In this document: in pieces, positions 26,221 to 35,186 of the stretch
Layout of the letters: every line of letters begins with the position of its first letter
Position numbering within the stretch: position 1 is the first letter of the stretch
NCBI RefSeq assembly: GCF_000422945.1
Contig: NZ_AUHA01000006.1
Location: forward strand, 62,001 to 126,000
From: Daejeonella oryzae DSM 19973
GTDB lineage: Bacteria > Bacteroidota > Bacteroidia > Sphingobacteriales > Sphingobacteriaceae
Reading direction: 5' to 3'
Length of the DNA stretch: 64,000 bases
The notes under the pieces: generated by a model
Database searches by the model: none
The model's input: only the letters and a program-made list of their open reading frames with translations
What the model was told of the DNA's origin: nothing
Program-made: the position numbers and the translations under genes

Positions 26221-27960
26221 ATGAAAAAGTTCACCCTATACCCACTGGCTGTTCTTTCATCAATAGTTCTTTTTTCAGGAAATAATCCCCCGGAAAAAAT
26301 CATTGAGGGTGTATTGCCCGCCTACCCGATTCGTACATCTTCGTGCATGGGACTTAAAAACACAGATCTGATTAATCTTGTTGATACTTCTAAAACCGGT
26401 CCTCCGCTATTTACAGGATTAGGTAATTATCATTTTAAGGTGAGTACAAAAAATCAGCTGGCGCAAAAGTATTTTAATCAAGGTTTGGCATTGTATTATG
26501 GTTTCAATCATGCCGAAGCTTACCGCTCTTTTTATGAAGCTTCAAAATTAGATCCGGAATGTGCAATGGCTTTTTGGGGTCAGGCTTTAAGCCTTGGTCC
26601 AAATATAAATGCTCCAATGGATCAAGCAGATGCGACTATAGTTTTTGCGGCGGTTCAAAAGGCTGGTTTTTTGTCTGCGAAAGTTTCCGAAAGAGAAAGA
26701 GATTACATTAATGCTCTGGCTAAAAGATATATTCCAAATCCTCCCCAGGACCGTTTTGAATTGGATCAGGCTTATTCGCTGGCTATGAAAATACTTGCCA
26801 ATAAATATCCTGATGACCTTGATGCCGCCACTTTATACGCAGAATCAATTATGGATTTGCATCCATGGGATTTTTGGTTAAAAGACGGCACTGCCCGGCC
26901 ATGGACTGCAGAAATTCTGGATCAGCTGGAAAAGGTAATGAAAGTGAATAAAGATCATGCAGGTGCAAATCATTTTTACATTCATGCCGTTGAAGCCTCT
27001 CAAAATGCAAACAGAGCAGAAGCAAGCGCCGACAGGTTAAGAACTTTATTACCAGGGGCAGGCCACCTTGTTCATATGCCGGCTCACATTTATATCCGCA
27101 CAGGCCAATACCATAAAGGCACAATCAGTAATGAGGCTTCGATAAAAGCAGATCAGTTATATTTAAATGAATGTAATTCAAAAGGCTTATACGGACTGAT
27201 TTATCATCCCCACAATTACCATTTTTTATGGGCATGTACTACTTTAGAAGGCCGGGGAGATTATGCTATTAAAGCCGCAGATAGTTTAAGCTCTAAGTTT
27301 AAAAGTGAAATGATGCTTAGTCCTTTTGGCTTTACAGTACAGCATTTATATGTCACCCCTGTATTTGCAAAAGTTAGGTTTGGGAAATGGGATAAGCTTA
27401 TTGAAATGGAATCTATGGATAAAAAATATGTCTATGCGAATGCAATGATTCATTATGGACGCGGGGTTGCCTTTGCAAAGAAGGGAATGACCGGGAAAGC
27501 GCTGGCGGAAAAAGCTGAGTTAGAGAAATTAATGTCTGATACAACCCTGAGAAATATTTCAGTAGGAGCTCTTAATTCGCCCTACGCTATTATGGCTGTT
27601 GCCGACAAAGTTTTAGATGCTGAGATCGCTTCTGCTAAAAAGAATTATACAGCAGCTGTTAATTTATTAAAAGAGGGTGTGAAGCTGGAGGATGAACTGA
27701 ATTATACAGAGCCAGCAGACTGGCACCATCCCGTTAGGCAGGTTTTGGGCGCTTTACTTTTGAAAACAGGTAAGGCAGCTGAGGCTGAAAAATTTTATAG
27801 GGAAGATTTGAAAGTTTATCCGGAAAATGGATGGTCTCTGTATGGTCTGCATCAGGCCTTGGTTGCACAAAATAAAGAGGAAGAATCAAAGGTGGTTAAA
27901 TCACGTTATGACAAAGTATTTGTTCTGGCAGATGCCAAACTTACAAGTTCAACTTTTTGA
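26221..27960 (+). CDS. Secreted tetratricopeptide repeat protein
   Basis: 579-aa protein with a signal peptide (YPLAVLSSIVLFSGN). TPR-like helices are scattered through it: LAQKYFNQGLALYYGFNHAEAYRSFYEASKLDPECAMAFWGQALSLGPN near residue 80, LLPGAGHLVHMPAHIYIRTGQYHKGTISNEASIKADQLY near 280, and TGKAAEAEKFYREDLKVYPENGWSLYGLHQALVAQN near the C-terminus. The histidine-rich conserved elements HFYIHAVEAS, HMPAH and HHPVRQ are typical of this widespread but uncharacterised family and could bind a metal; that is inference. It stands alone, with a 157-nt AT-rich upstream region and no clear promoter match. Confidence 0.85.
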   Translation: MKKFTLYPLAVLSSIVLFSGNNPPEKIIEGVLPAYPIRTSSCMGLKNTDLINLVDTSKTGPPLFTGLGNYHFKVSTKNQLAQKYFNQGLALYYGFNHAEAYRSFYEASKLDPECAMAFWGQALSLGPNINAPMDQADATIVFAAVQKAGFLSAKVSERERDYINALAKRYIPNPPQDRFELDQAYSLAMKILANKYPDDLDAATLYAESIMDLHPWDFWLKDGTARPWTAEILDQLEKVMKVNKDHAGANHFYIHAVEASQNANRAEASADRLRTLLPGAGHLVHMPAHIYIRTGQYHKGTISNEASIKADQLYLNECNSKGLYGLIYHPHNYHFLWACTTLEGRGDYAIKAADSLSSKFKSEMMLSPFGFTVQHLYVTPVFAKVRFGKWDKLIEMESMDKKYVYANAMIHYGRGVAFAKKGMTGKALAEKAELEKLMSDTTLRNISVGALNSPYAIMAVADKVLDAEIASAKKNYTAAVNLLKEGVKLEDELNYTEPADWHHPVRQVLGALLLKTGKAAEAEKFYREDLKVYPENGWSLYGLHQALVAQNKEEESKVVKSRYDKVFVLADAKLTSSTF

Positions 27961-27968
27961 TTAAATGA

Positions 27969-29162
27969 TTAAACTTTTTGCCGCATCATTCTTTTGCCGG
28001 TCATCAGAATTAATAAACTCGAGATGGAGCAAAATGCCATCACCCCTGTCATAGGCAAAGCCGTGTGGTTACTTAAAATGCTAACCATAATAGATGCAAA
28101 AGCACCTAAAGCCATCTGAATGCTTCCCATTAATGCAGAGGCGCTTCCGGCATTTTTACTAAACGGAGTAAGAGCAAGTGCAGAAGAATTGGGGAATGAA
28201 AAGCCCTGACAGCAGAGGAAAATAAATATTAAGAAAATTGTGCTTCCCAGATTCAGTATGGCGTAATAAGAGCCAAGGAACAGCGATATGCCTGTAATTG
28301 CCTGACATATTAAAGCTCCAACAATAATTTGTTCGCTTCTGAATCTTCGCAATAAAATTGTATTCAGCTGGCTGGCTCCAATAATTCCTACAGCAATAAA
28401 AGCAAATATCCATCCGTAATGCTTTTCTGAAACATGGAATATCTCAATAAAAACATAGGGCGAACCTGCGATATAAGCATAAAGTCCTGATGCTGCGATT
28501 GCTCCCGTAAAAGTATAGGTATAGAATTGAGGGTTTTTTAAAACGATTAAGAAATTTGTTAAAATGGGCTTTGGTTTCAGAGATATGGAGTGGTCCGGTA
28601 ACCGGCTTTCGGGTAAGGCGTAATGAACTCCTGCAAGTATTAAAGCCGACATTCCGGCTAAAATAATAAATACATAATGCCAGCCAAAAGCTGCCGTAAC
28701 ATACCCGCCAATGGTGGGTGCTAATAGCGGCGATACTCCAATTACCAGCATCAGCAGAGAAAAAACTTTTGCAATTTCTGAAACAGGAAACAGATCACGA
28801 ATCATAGCCCTGGATGCAACCATGCCAACACAACCTCCTAAAGCCTGTAAAAAACGGTACAGAATTAAAGATTCGGCCGACTGAGCAAATGCACAGCCAA
28901 TGGACGCAATCAAGTATAAAGTTAGTCCGAAATATAAGGGTTTTTTGCGGCCATATCTATCTAACAAAGGACCGTATAAAAGTTGTCCGATAGAAATTCC
29001 GATAAAAAAACTGGAAAGCGAAAGCTGAACTTTTGCCACTGTAGTGTTTAAATCCCGGGCAATAGCTGGAAATCCAGGCAGATACATATCTATTGAAAAT
29101 GGACTGATAGCCGAAAGTGTACCCAGGATCAGGATTGTTAAAACGTATTTTTTTTTCGTCAT
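27969..29162 (-). CDS. Bcr/CflA family multidrug efflux MFS transporter
   Basis: 397-aa inner-membrane protein, twelve hydrophobic segments. The N-terminus TILILGTLSAISPFSIDMYLPGFPAIARDLNTTVAKVQLSLSSFFIGISIGQLLYGPLLDRYGRKKP is the family hallmark of Bcr/CflA (DMYLP-x-x-P-x-I and GPL-x-D-x-x-GR-x-x-P). Members export drugs such as bicyclomycin and chloramphenicol, or cysteine-type metabolites; the natural substrate is unknown. ATG 29162 was chosen over a TTG at 29180 because the -7 element lies between them. Downstream it converges with the TPR gene, only 8 nt away. Confidence 0.93.
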   Translation of the reverse strand: MTKKKYVLTILILGTLSAISPFSIDMYLPGFPAIARDLNTTVAKVQLSLSSFFIGISIGQLLYGPLLDRYGRKKPLYFGLTLYLIASIGCAFAQSAESLILYRFLQALGGCVGMVASRAMIRDLFPVSEIAKVFSLLMLVIGVSPLLAPTIGGYVTAAFGWHYVFIILAGMSALILAGVHYALPESRLPDHSISLKPKPILTNFLIVLKNPQFYTYTFTGAIAASGLYAYIAGSPYVFIEIFHVSEKHYGWIFAFIAVGIIGASQLNTILLRRFRSEQIIVGALICQAITGISLFLGSYYAILNLGSTIFLIFIFLCCQGFSFPNSSALALTPFSKNAGSASALMGSIQMALGAFASIMVSILSNHTALPMTGVMAFCSISSLLILMTGKRMMRQKV

Positions 29163-29177
29163 AAGTTTTATGAAGGG

Positions 29178-29185
29178 CAAAAATA
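29178..29185 (-). promoter_or_regulatory. -7 promoter element (TATTTTTG) for the Bcr/CflA gene
   Basis: Full match to TAnnTTTG on the minus strand, 15 nt before the ATG at 29162. Confidence 0.55.
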
Positions 29186-29263
29186 AGCTAATAACCTTAA
29201 AAGAACTTTGTATTCAATGACATAAAAACGTAAGATAGAGAGGGCCTGCAATCTCAATTTTAC

Positions 29264-29271
29264 TATCTTTG
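29264..29271 (+). promoter_or_regulatory. -7 promoter element (TATCTTTG) almost on the guaA start
   Basis: TATCTTTG ends 3 nt before the guaA ATG (29275), so transcription would start at or inside the start codon. No -33 TTG at the usual spacing is visible. Confidence 0.45.
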
Positions 29272-29274
29272 CCC

Positions 29275-30804
29275 ATGCCAGAAAAAATTATAATCTTAGA
29301 TTTCGGTTCGCAATACACACAATTAATAGCCCGCAGGGTTCGTGAATTAAATGTTTATTGCGAAATACATCCGTTTCATCACCTTCCAGAATTTGATAGT
29401 TCAGTTAAAGGAGTCATTCTTTCCGGAAGCCCGTACTCTGTACGTCAGGAAGATGCACCACAGGTAGATTTTGTTGTTTTACAGGAAAGATATCCGATTT
29501 TAGGAGTTTGCTACGGAGCTCAATACATTGCTCAGAAATTAGGAGGAGAAGTTAAAGCTTCATCTACCCGTGAATATGGAAGAGCCAATCTATCCTTTGT
29601 GGAAGAGCAAAATCCTCTTTTTAAAGGGATCTCGTCAAACTCGCAAGTATGGATGTCGCATGCTGATACCATAGCAGAGGTGCCCGACAATTTCGAAATT
29701 ATTTCGAGTACAGATTCTGTAAAGGTTGCCGCTTACCATATAAAAAATACAAACACATTTGGTATCCAGTTTCATCCGGAAGTAACTCACAGTACAGATG
29801 GAAAGCAGTTACTCGAAAACTTTTTAGTTGATATCTGTAATTGCAGTCAGGACTGGACTCCGGATGCTTTCATTGAAACTACCATTAATTCACTTGTTGC
29901 TCAACTCGGTGATGATAAAGTTGTCTTAGGCTTGTCCGGAGGTGTGGATTCATCGGTTGCTGCGGTACTACTTCATCAGGCTATAGGAAAGAACTTGCAT
30001 TGTATATTTGTAGATAACGGATTACTTCGAAAAGGAGAATATGAGCAGGTTTTAGATTCTTATAAGCACATGGGACTAAATGTTCGAGGTGTGAATGCCA
30101 GTGATCGTTTCTTAAGTCAGCTTGCCGGAATTAAAGATCCGGAGTTAAAACGTAAAGCCATTGGACGCGTTTTTATAGAAATCTTTGATGATGCGGCACA
30201 TGAAGTTAAGGATGTAAAATGGCTTGGTCAGGGAACAATTTATCCGGATGTTATAGAATCGGTTTCTGTTAATGGTCCTTCTGCAACTATCAAATCTCAT
30301 CATAATGTAGGCGGTTTGCCAGATTTTATGAAATTAGAAGTTGTTGAGCCTCTAAATACCTTGTTTAAAGATGAAGTCAGAAGAGTCGGAAAAGCTTTAG
30401 GCATAGATCCTGCTATACTTGGCCGTCATCCTTTCCCGGGCCCGGGTTTAGCAATCAGAATACTGGATGATATTACACCGGAGAAAGTGGCAATTTTGCA
30501 GGAAGCAGATGCCATTTATATTGATAATTTAAAATCTTCCGGATGGTATGATAAGGTATGGCAAGCCGGAGCTATCTTTTTACCTGTTCAATCGGTAGGA
30601 GTTATGGGCGATGAAAGAACATATGAGCACGTTATTTGCTTACGTGCTGTAGGCTCTGTAGATGGAATGACCGCTGACTGGAGTCATCTACCCTATGATT
30701 TGCTTGCAAAAATATCGAATGAAATTATTAATAATGTAAAAGGAATTAACAGAGTAGTGTATGATATTAGTTCCAAGCCACCGGCGACTATTGAATGGGA
30801 ATAA
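29275..30804 (+). CDS. guaA: GMP synthase (glutamine-hydrolysing)
   Basis: Converts XMP to GMP with glutamine and ATP. The 509-aa protein has the class I amidotransferase domain with Cys79 (GVCYGAQ), His167 and Glu169 (QFHPEVTH); the ATP pyrophosphatase P-loop GLSGGVDSS at 219-227; and the dimerisation domain ending [17 protein letters not shown]. Size and motifs are standard. The tool-favoured TTG at 29269 lies inside the -7 element, so ATG 29275 ([13 protein letters not shown]) is chosen. The downstream lipoprotein gene overlaps its 3' end. Confidence 0.97.
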   Translation: MPEKIIILDFGSQYTQLIARRVRELNVYCEIHPFHHLPEFDSSVKGVILSGSPYSVRQEDAPQVDFVVLQERYPILGVCYGAQYIAQKLGGEVKASSTREYGRANLSFVEEQNPLFKGISSNSQVWMSHADTIAEVPDNFEIISSTDSVKVAAYHIKNTNTFGIQFHPEVTHSTDGKQLLENFLVDICNCSQDWTPDAFIETTINSLVAQLGDDKVVLGLSGGVDSSVAAVLLHQAIGKNLHCIFVDNGLLRKGEYEQVLDSYKHMGLNVRGVNASDRFLSQLAGIKDPELKRKAIGRVFIEIFDDAAHEVKDVKWLGQGTIYPDVIESVSVNGPSATIKSHHNVGGLPDFMKLEVVEPLNTLFKDEVRRVGKALGIDPAILGRHPFPGPGLAIRILDDITPEKVAILQEADAIYIDNLKSSGWYDKVWQAGAIFLPVQSVGVMGDERTYEHVICLRAVGSVDGMTADWSHLPYDLLAKISNEIINNVKGINRVVYDISSKPPATIEWE

Positions 30805-32008
30805 ATTTTTAGCTGTTATAATACTGAGTTCTTTTCTGCTTGCCTGTTCTAAAAAAACAGCACCTGTTGCAACTCTACCCAAAAAACCGGTTGAAACTAC
30901 AGATAAAAAGGAGGAGTCCAGAATTGAAAAGAGCGATGTAAAAGAGCAGCGCTCTATCGCTCTGTTATTGCCATTTTATTTAAATTCTATTAATCCGCAA
31001 ACAGCGGATCTGAAAAGTATTAATAAAGCAGGTTTAGCAATAGATTATTATCAGGGCTTCAAATTCGCTTTAGACTCTTTGTCATCGGATGGATATAATT
31101 TTAAACTAAATGTTTGGGATTCCCGAGAACAGGAAGTACAGATTGTTAACCTGGCAAGAGCAAAATCTGTTCAGGAAAATGATCTTATTGTCGGTCCTGT
31201 TTTTCCAGAATCAATACTGACTTTTAACGAATTTTATAAGCCCGAAAATAAACTTCAGATTTCGCCTCTGGCAGCCAGCACTCCTGATCAGTATAATAAT
31301 CCGGGTCTGGTTACCGTAAATAATACCATTGATGAGCATGGTTGGAAAGTTGCAGATTTTATAAATAAGAATTACAAGCCATCTAAAGTAAATCTGTTGC
31401 TGATCAATACCAAAAAGACAGATGATGAAAAATTTGCTTCACCAATCAAAAAGTATATCAAATCGATTTCTGAAAATGGTTTTGTAATTCATGAACTGCC
31501 TAATTCTATTGGACTGGAAACTGCCCTAAGCAAAACGCTCACAAACATCGTGATTGTAACATCAGATGATAAAGCATTTGTGTTGCCAACAATAGATCGG
31601 TTATATAAATCGAGCCGTCAGGGATTAAAAATTGAACTTTTCGGGCATCCCAACTGGATAAAAGCTCAATTTTTAAATGTGGAGAAAATGCAGGGATTAA
31701 ACACAAAAATCACTGCTTCCTATTTTATCGATTATAAATCAGAAGATGTTAAAAATTTCACGTCCCGTTACCGTCAGGAATTTGGTTTAGAACCTTCTGA
31801 ATTTGCTGTTAAGGGTTTTGATACAGGATATTTTTTCGGCAAGCTTTTAGGTAAATATGGAACAGATTACCTGAATCACATAAGCACTGAGCAATATCAG
31901 GGATTACATAATAAATTTCACTTTAAAAAAGATGAAAAATTCGGCTATACTAATACGGAAGTAATGATGTTAAAATACAGCGGATTTGAATTGCAGGTAA
32001 TTAAATGA
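30761..32008 (+). CDS. PBP1-fold lipoprotein (periplasmic binding protein-like)
   Basis: 415-aa lipoprotein with lipobox LLAC after the hydrophobic [14 protein letters not shown]. The mature region [21 protein letters not shown] ... [62 protein letters not shown] has the fold of type 1 periplasmic binding proteins (branched-chain receptor / LpoA-like, ligand-binding Peripla_BP_6). Related Bacteroidota proteins beside guaA often carry a LysM domain; none is seen here. ATG 30761 (44-nt overlap with guaA) is used; an internal TTG at 30791 would give an equally good signal peptide. The stop overlaps the methyltransferase start by 4 nt. Confidence 0.82.
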   Translation: MILVPSHRRLLNGNKFLAVIILSSFLLACSKKTAPVATLPKKPVETTDKKEESRIEKSDVKEQRSIALLLPFYLNSINPQTADLKSINKAGLAIDYYQGFKFALDSLSSDGYNFKLNVWDSREQEVQIVNLARAKSVQENDLIVGPVFPESILTFNEFYKPENKLQISPLAASTPDQYNNPGLVTVNNTIDEHGWKVADFINKNYKPSKVNLLLINTKKTDDEKFASPIKKYIKSISENGFVIHELPNSIGLETALSKTLTNIVIVTSDDKAFVLPTIDRLYKSSRQGLKIELFGHPNWIKAQFLNVEKMQGLNTKITASYFIDYKSEDVKNFTSRYRQEFGLEPSEFAVKGFDTGYFFGKLLGKYGTDYLNHISTEQYQGLHNKFHFKKDEKFGYTNTEVMMLKYSGFELQVIK

Positions 32009-33198
32009 GAGCAGAACAGCAATTAAAAACATTTTTGCGGATATTAAATGAATATCCGGCAAACACGCCATTAACAAAATTTCTTCCGGGATTTTTTAAG
32101 ATGAACAAGCAGATGGGATCTACAGATCGTAGAACTGCATCACGGTTAATATATAGCTACTTTAGAATTGGGAAAGCTTTAGCAGAGCGCCCGGTTGAAG
32201 AGCGATTATACATCGCAGAATTTTTATGTAATACGGAGGATAATTCCTTTCTGGCTCATTTTCGTCCGGAATTAAATGAAAAAATCTCACTGCCTGTTGA
32301 AGAGAAAATTAATTTTCTGCAAAGCACGGAAGGTTTCGTATTGGAAGATGTTTTCCCGTTTACAAATCATTTGTCTGCAGGAATCGATAAACAAGCTTTT
32401 TTACATTCGCTTTTTATACAGCCCGATTTGTATATCCGCACCCATCCTGGTAAGCAGGAAGTTGTGAAATCTAAATTAACAGAAGCCGGAATTACTTTCC
32501 GTGAGATCAGTGAAACAGCTTTGACTTTACCTAACGGGACTAATTTAAACCAGCTGTTCCCTGAAAATATTACTCCAATGCCGTTCAGGCCTGTGGTCAT
32601 TCGTCCGTATGTTGTGCAGGATCTTTCGTCGCAGCAAACAGCCGCTTTTTTTAAACCAAACCGGTACGAAAGCTGGTGGGATGCATGTGCTGCTTCCGGA
32701 GGGAAATCTTTGTTATTATTTAGTTTGGAATCAGATATTAAACTGGTTGTTTCTGATATCCGCGAAAGCGTATTGAATAATCTTGATGAGCGGTTTATTG
32801 CTGCAGGTTTCCGTACGTATCAGAAAAAAATAATTGATCTCACTCAAAATTCCGATCCTGAATTACATGGTTACGAATTTGATGGAATAATTCTGGACAC
32901 TCCGTGCTCCGGCTCGGGCACCTGGGGTAGAACTCCCGAAATGATCAGCCAGTTTGAAGAATTTAAAATTCAAACATTTCATAATTTGCAAAAGACAATT
33001 GCTTCGAATACAGTCAAGTATCTGAAGTCCGGAAAGCCTTTGATTTATATTACCTGTTCTGTTTTTAAAGAAGAAAACGAAGAAATGGTTAATTATTTGG
33101 TTAAGGAATTAGGTTTGACAGTAGAAAGTCAGGAAATTATTAAGGGTTATGAGCACAAGGCCGATACAATGTTTGTTGCCCGGTTAATTTCAAAATAA
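32005..33198 (+). CDS. RsmB/NOP family RNA m5C methyltransferase
   Basis: 397-aa SAM-dependent RNA methyltransferase. The N-terminal helical region (about 1-130) is NusB-like, the SAM motif reads WWDACAASGGKSLLL (225-238; the common P is S), motif IV is DTPCSGSGTWGRTPE with catalytic Cys301, and motif VI ITCSVFKEENEEM with Cys351, the pair used by RsmB/RsmF/NOP2 enzymes. It would methylate a cytosine of rRNA, but the exact site cannot be named. Translationally coupled by ATGA to the lipoprotein gene, so guaA, the lipoprotein and this gene form one unit. Confidence 0.9.
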   Translation: MRAEQQLKTFLRILNEYPANTPLTKFLPGFFKMNKQMGSTDRRTASRLIYSYFRIGKALAERPVEERLYIAEFLCNTEDNSFLAHFRPELNEKISLPVEEKINFLQSTEGFVLEDVFPFTNHLSAGIDKQAFLHSLFIQPDLYIRTHPGKQEVVKSKLTEAGITFREISETALTLPNGTNLNQLFPENITPMPFRPVVIRPYVVQDLSSQQTAAFFKPNRYESWWDACAASGGKSLLLFSLESDIKLVVSDIRESVLNNLDERFIAAGFRTYQKKIIDLTQNSDPELHGYEFDGIILDTPCSGSGTWGRTPEMISQFEEFKIQTFHNLQKTIASNTVKYLKSGKPLIYITCSVFKEENEEMVNYLVKELGLTVESQEIIKGYEHKADTMFVARLISK

Positions 33199-33231
33199 TC
33201 CGCATTTTCACACATATAAAAGATATTACCA

Positions 33232-33272
33232 ATATTCGTCAGCTTTGTATTTAAATCGAAGCTGACGAATAT
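33232..33272. repeat. Perfect 14-bp inverted repeat between two converging genes
   Basis: ATATTCGTCAGCTT (33232-33245) and AAGCTGACGAATAT (33259-33272) enclose 13 nt. It lies between the methyltransferase and MarC stops. There is no T-run on either side, so it is not a standard intrinsic terminator; it may be a 3'-end stabiliser or factor-dependent terminator. Confidence 0.6.
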
Positions 33273-33311
33273 ATCAGAAGTGATTTGCATAATTAGTTGT
33301 AGATCGACAGA

Positions 33312-33884
33312 TTACAAGCCCGTATTGGTACGGAAAAGCTTTATAGCAATTGCTAATAGAATAATTCCAAAAGCCTTTCTCATAATATGCAGTCCGGTAA
33401 CTCCGAAAAGTTTTTCGAGTCTGGCGGTATTTTTTAAGACGATGTATACAAAAATCATGTTTACAAAAATCCCTACTACAATATTTTGAGTCGCATACTG
33501 CGATTTTAAAGAGAGCAGAGTTGTCATGGTTCCCGCTCCGGCAATTAAAGGGAATGCGAGAGGAACGATTGAAACACTTTCAGGAATTTCTTCTTTGAAA
33601 AAGGTAACACCCAGAACCATTTCCATAGCAATTACAAAAATTACCAGAGAGCCGGCTATTGCAAATGAAGAAATATCAAGGCCAATGACTTTTAAAAGCT
33701 CTTCTCCGGCAAAAAGAAACAATATCATCAATACCAGTGAAACCAGGGATGCCTTTTCTGATTGAATATGGCCGGCCTTATTTCTTAACGCTATTACTAC
33801 CGGAATAGCCCCTAAAATGTCAATGATCGCAAAAAGGATCATGGTAACGGATAGGATTTCGGTGAAATTAAGGTAGTTATTCAT
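33312..33884 (-). CDS. MarC family membrane protein
   Basis: 190-aa inner-membrane protein with six hydrophobic segments, matching the MarC family: AIIDILGAIPVVIALRNKAGHIQSEKASLVS at the start, FAIAGSLVIFVIAMEMVLG in the middle and FPLIAGAGTMTTLLSL with the conserved P-x-x-x-GPG/AG-like turn. Despite the name, the family has no proven role in multiple antibiotic resistance; function unknown. Its start overlaps the end of the MFS gene by 8 nt on the minus strand, so it is translationally coupled to it. Confidence 0.9.
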   Translation of the reverse strand: MNNYLNFTEILSVTMILFAIIDILGAIPVVIALRNKAGHIQSEKASLVSLVLMILFLFAGEELLKVIGLDISSFAIAGSLVIFVIAMEMVLGVTFFKEEIPESVSIVPLAFPLIAGAGTMTTLLSLKSQYATQNIVVGIFVNMIFVYIVLKNTARLEKLFGVTGLHIMRKAFGIILLAIAIKLFRTNTGL

Positions 33885-35064
33885 CGATTAAGCTGGTTTT
33901 TTTATGCCTTTTAAATAATTGAATTGAAAATGGCAGCGCAATTAAAATAAATACTGCTGCCGCTATAAAGATATAATTTATTGAATAAAAGGAAATATAT
34001 CCGGCAATTAATGGACCTATGATCTGTCCGATTGAAAGATAACTTTGATTAACTCCCAGAATATGTCCTTGTTCCTCCGGTTGAGTGTTTTCGCTGATTA
34101 TCGAGTTCAACATCGGATCTCTTAAAGCGTTAAAAAGTCCGTATAATAGTAAACAGACTGCAAATGGAATAAAGGAATTTGTAAAACCTGCCAAAAATAA
34201 AGTTACGGAAGTTACGCAAAGAGATATAACCAATATAAGGGGTTTGATTTTAATGTATTTTAAAAATATGGGAAGCCCGATTAACTGCATAATTATTCCC
34301 ACAACACCGAAACTGGTAAAGAACAATCCAATTTTTAAAGGCGAAAGTTTTAATACATCTACATTAAAAGTTTGAAATCCAATGATCATGCTGAATTGAG
34401 CTACTGCCATTAAAAAACCAATCAGGATTGCCGTTCCAATAATAGGCTTACGCAATGATTTGAAGGGCTTTTTATAATCTAAGACTTTCTGTGCGTTTAA
34501 ATTTATTCCCTTATGAATATTGGTTTCCTCCAGAAAAAAATAAGTGAGTATGGCACCTAAAGCGGCCAGGGCAGCAGAAAATAAAAACGGAGCCGACAGA
34601 CTGATTTCGCTGAGCACACCTCCCAGTAATGGACCCAGTATAAAGCCAACTCCGAATGAAGCGCCAAGATAACCGAAGGCCTTGGTTCTTTCCTGAGGAG
34701 TTGTGGAATCAGAGATAACGGCTTGCGCAACAGAAATATTTCCGCCGGTAAGTCCGTCAAGAATACGTGCCGCAAATAGCATTAATGCAGATCTGGCTTC
34801 GGCAAACAGAATAAATGAAATAGTGGTACCGATTAAGCAAATAATTAAAATGGGTTTTCTACCGTATTTATCAGATAAAGATCCAAGAATAGGGGTAGCA
34901 ATAAATTGGGCGATAGAAAAGGATGAAATGAGTAACCCAAGGGTATGAGCATTGATCCCGAATTGTTTGGTGAAGGGATAGATCAGGGGAACTATAATGC
35001 CAAATCCGAGGGCATTGATGATCATGATCAATACCAGGATCCATAAGTTTTTTTTGTTTTGCAT
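33877..35064 (-). CDS. Tet-type MFS drug transporter
   Basis: 395-aa twelve-helix transporter of the TCR/Tet subgroup of MFS. Hallmarks are IINALGFGIIVPLIYPFTKQFG, the A motif GSLSDKYGRKPILIICLIGT, the DGLTGGNISVAQAVISDSTTPQERTKAFGYLGASFGVGFILGPLLGG segment (motif C, antiporter signature G-x8-G-x3-GP-x2-GG) and a repeated A-like motif in the second half. It exports drugs in exchange for protons; tetracycline specificity is not implied. Followed by marC with an 8-nt overlap. Confidence 0.9.
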   Translation of the reverse strand: MQNKKNLWILVLIMIINALGFGIIVPLIYPFTKQFGINAHTLGLLISSFSIAQFIATPILGSLSDKYGRKPILIICLIGTTISFILFAEARSALMLFAARILDGLTGGNISVAQAVISDSTTPQERTKAFGYLGASFGVGFILGPLLGGVLSEISLSAPFLFSAALAALGAILTYFFLEETNIHKGINLNAQKVLDYKKPFKSLRKPIIGTAILIGFLMAVAQFSMIIGFQTFNVDVLKLSPLKIGLFFTSFGVVGIIMQLIGLPIFLKYIKIKPLILVISLCVTSVTLFLAGFTNSFIPFAVCLLLYGLFNALRDPMLNSIISENTQPEEQGHILGVNQSYLSIGQIIGPLIAGYISFYSINYIFIAAAVFILIALPFSIQLFKRHKKTSLIDE

Positions 35065-35070
35065 ACAGAA

Positions 35071-35078
35071 CTAAGGTA
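35071..35078 (-). promoter_or_regulatory. -7 promoter element (TACCTTAG) 6 nt from the MFS start
   Basis: TACCTTAG on the minus strand, one base from TAnnTTTG, ends 6 nt before the ATG at 35064. The transcript would have a 5' leader of only a few nucleotides. Confidence 0.4.
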
Positions 35079-35132
35079 CAGCAAAAGAGAGGCCTTAAAA
35101 AAATATCTCTGAAGGGAATTTTGCCAAAAACG

Positions 35133-35162
35133 AAAAAGGTTTCAGAAAAATCTGAAACCTTT
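35133..35162 (-). terminator. Terminator of the APC permease gene
   Basis: Stem AAAGGTTTCAGA / TCTGAAACCTTT with a 4-nt loop. On the minus strand it is followed by Ts, placing it 25 nt after the permease stop. Confidence 0.88.
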
Positions 35163-35186
35163 AAATTCGTTGAATTGTATTCGATT

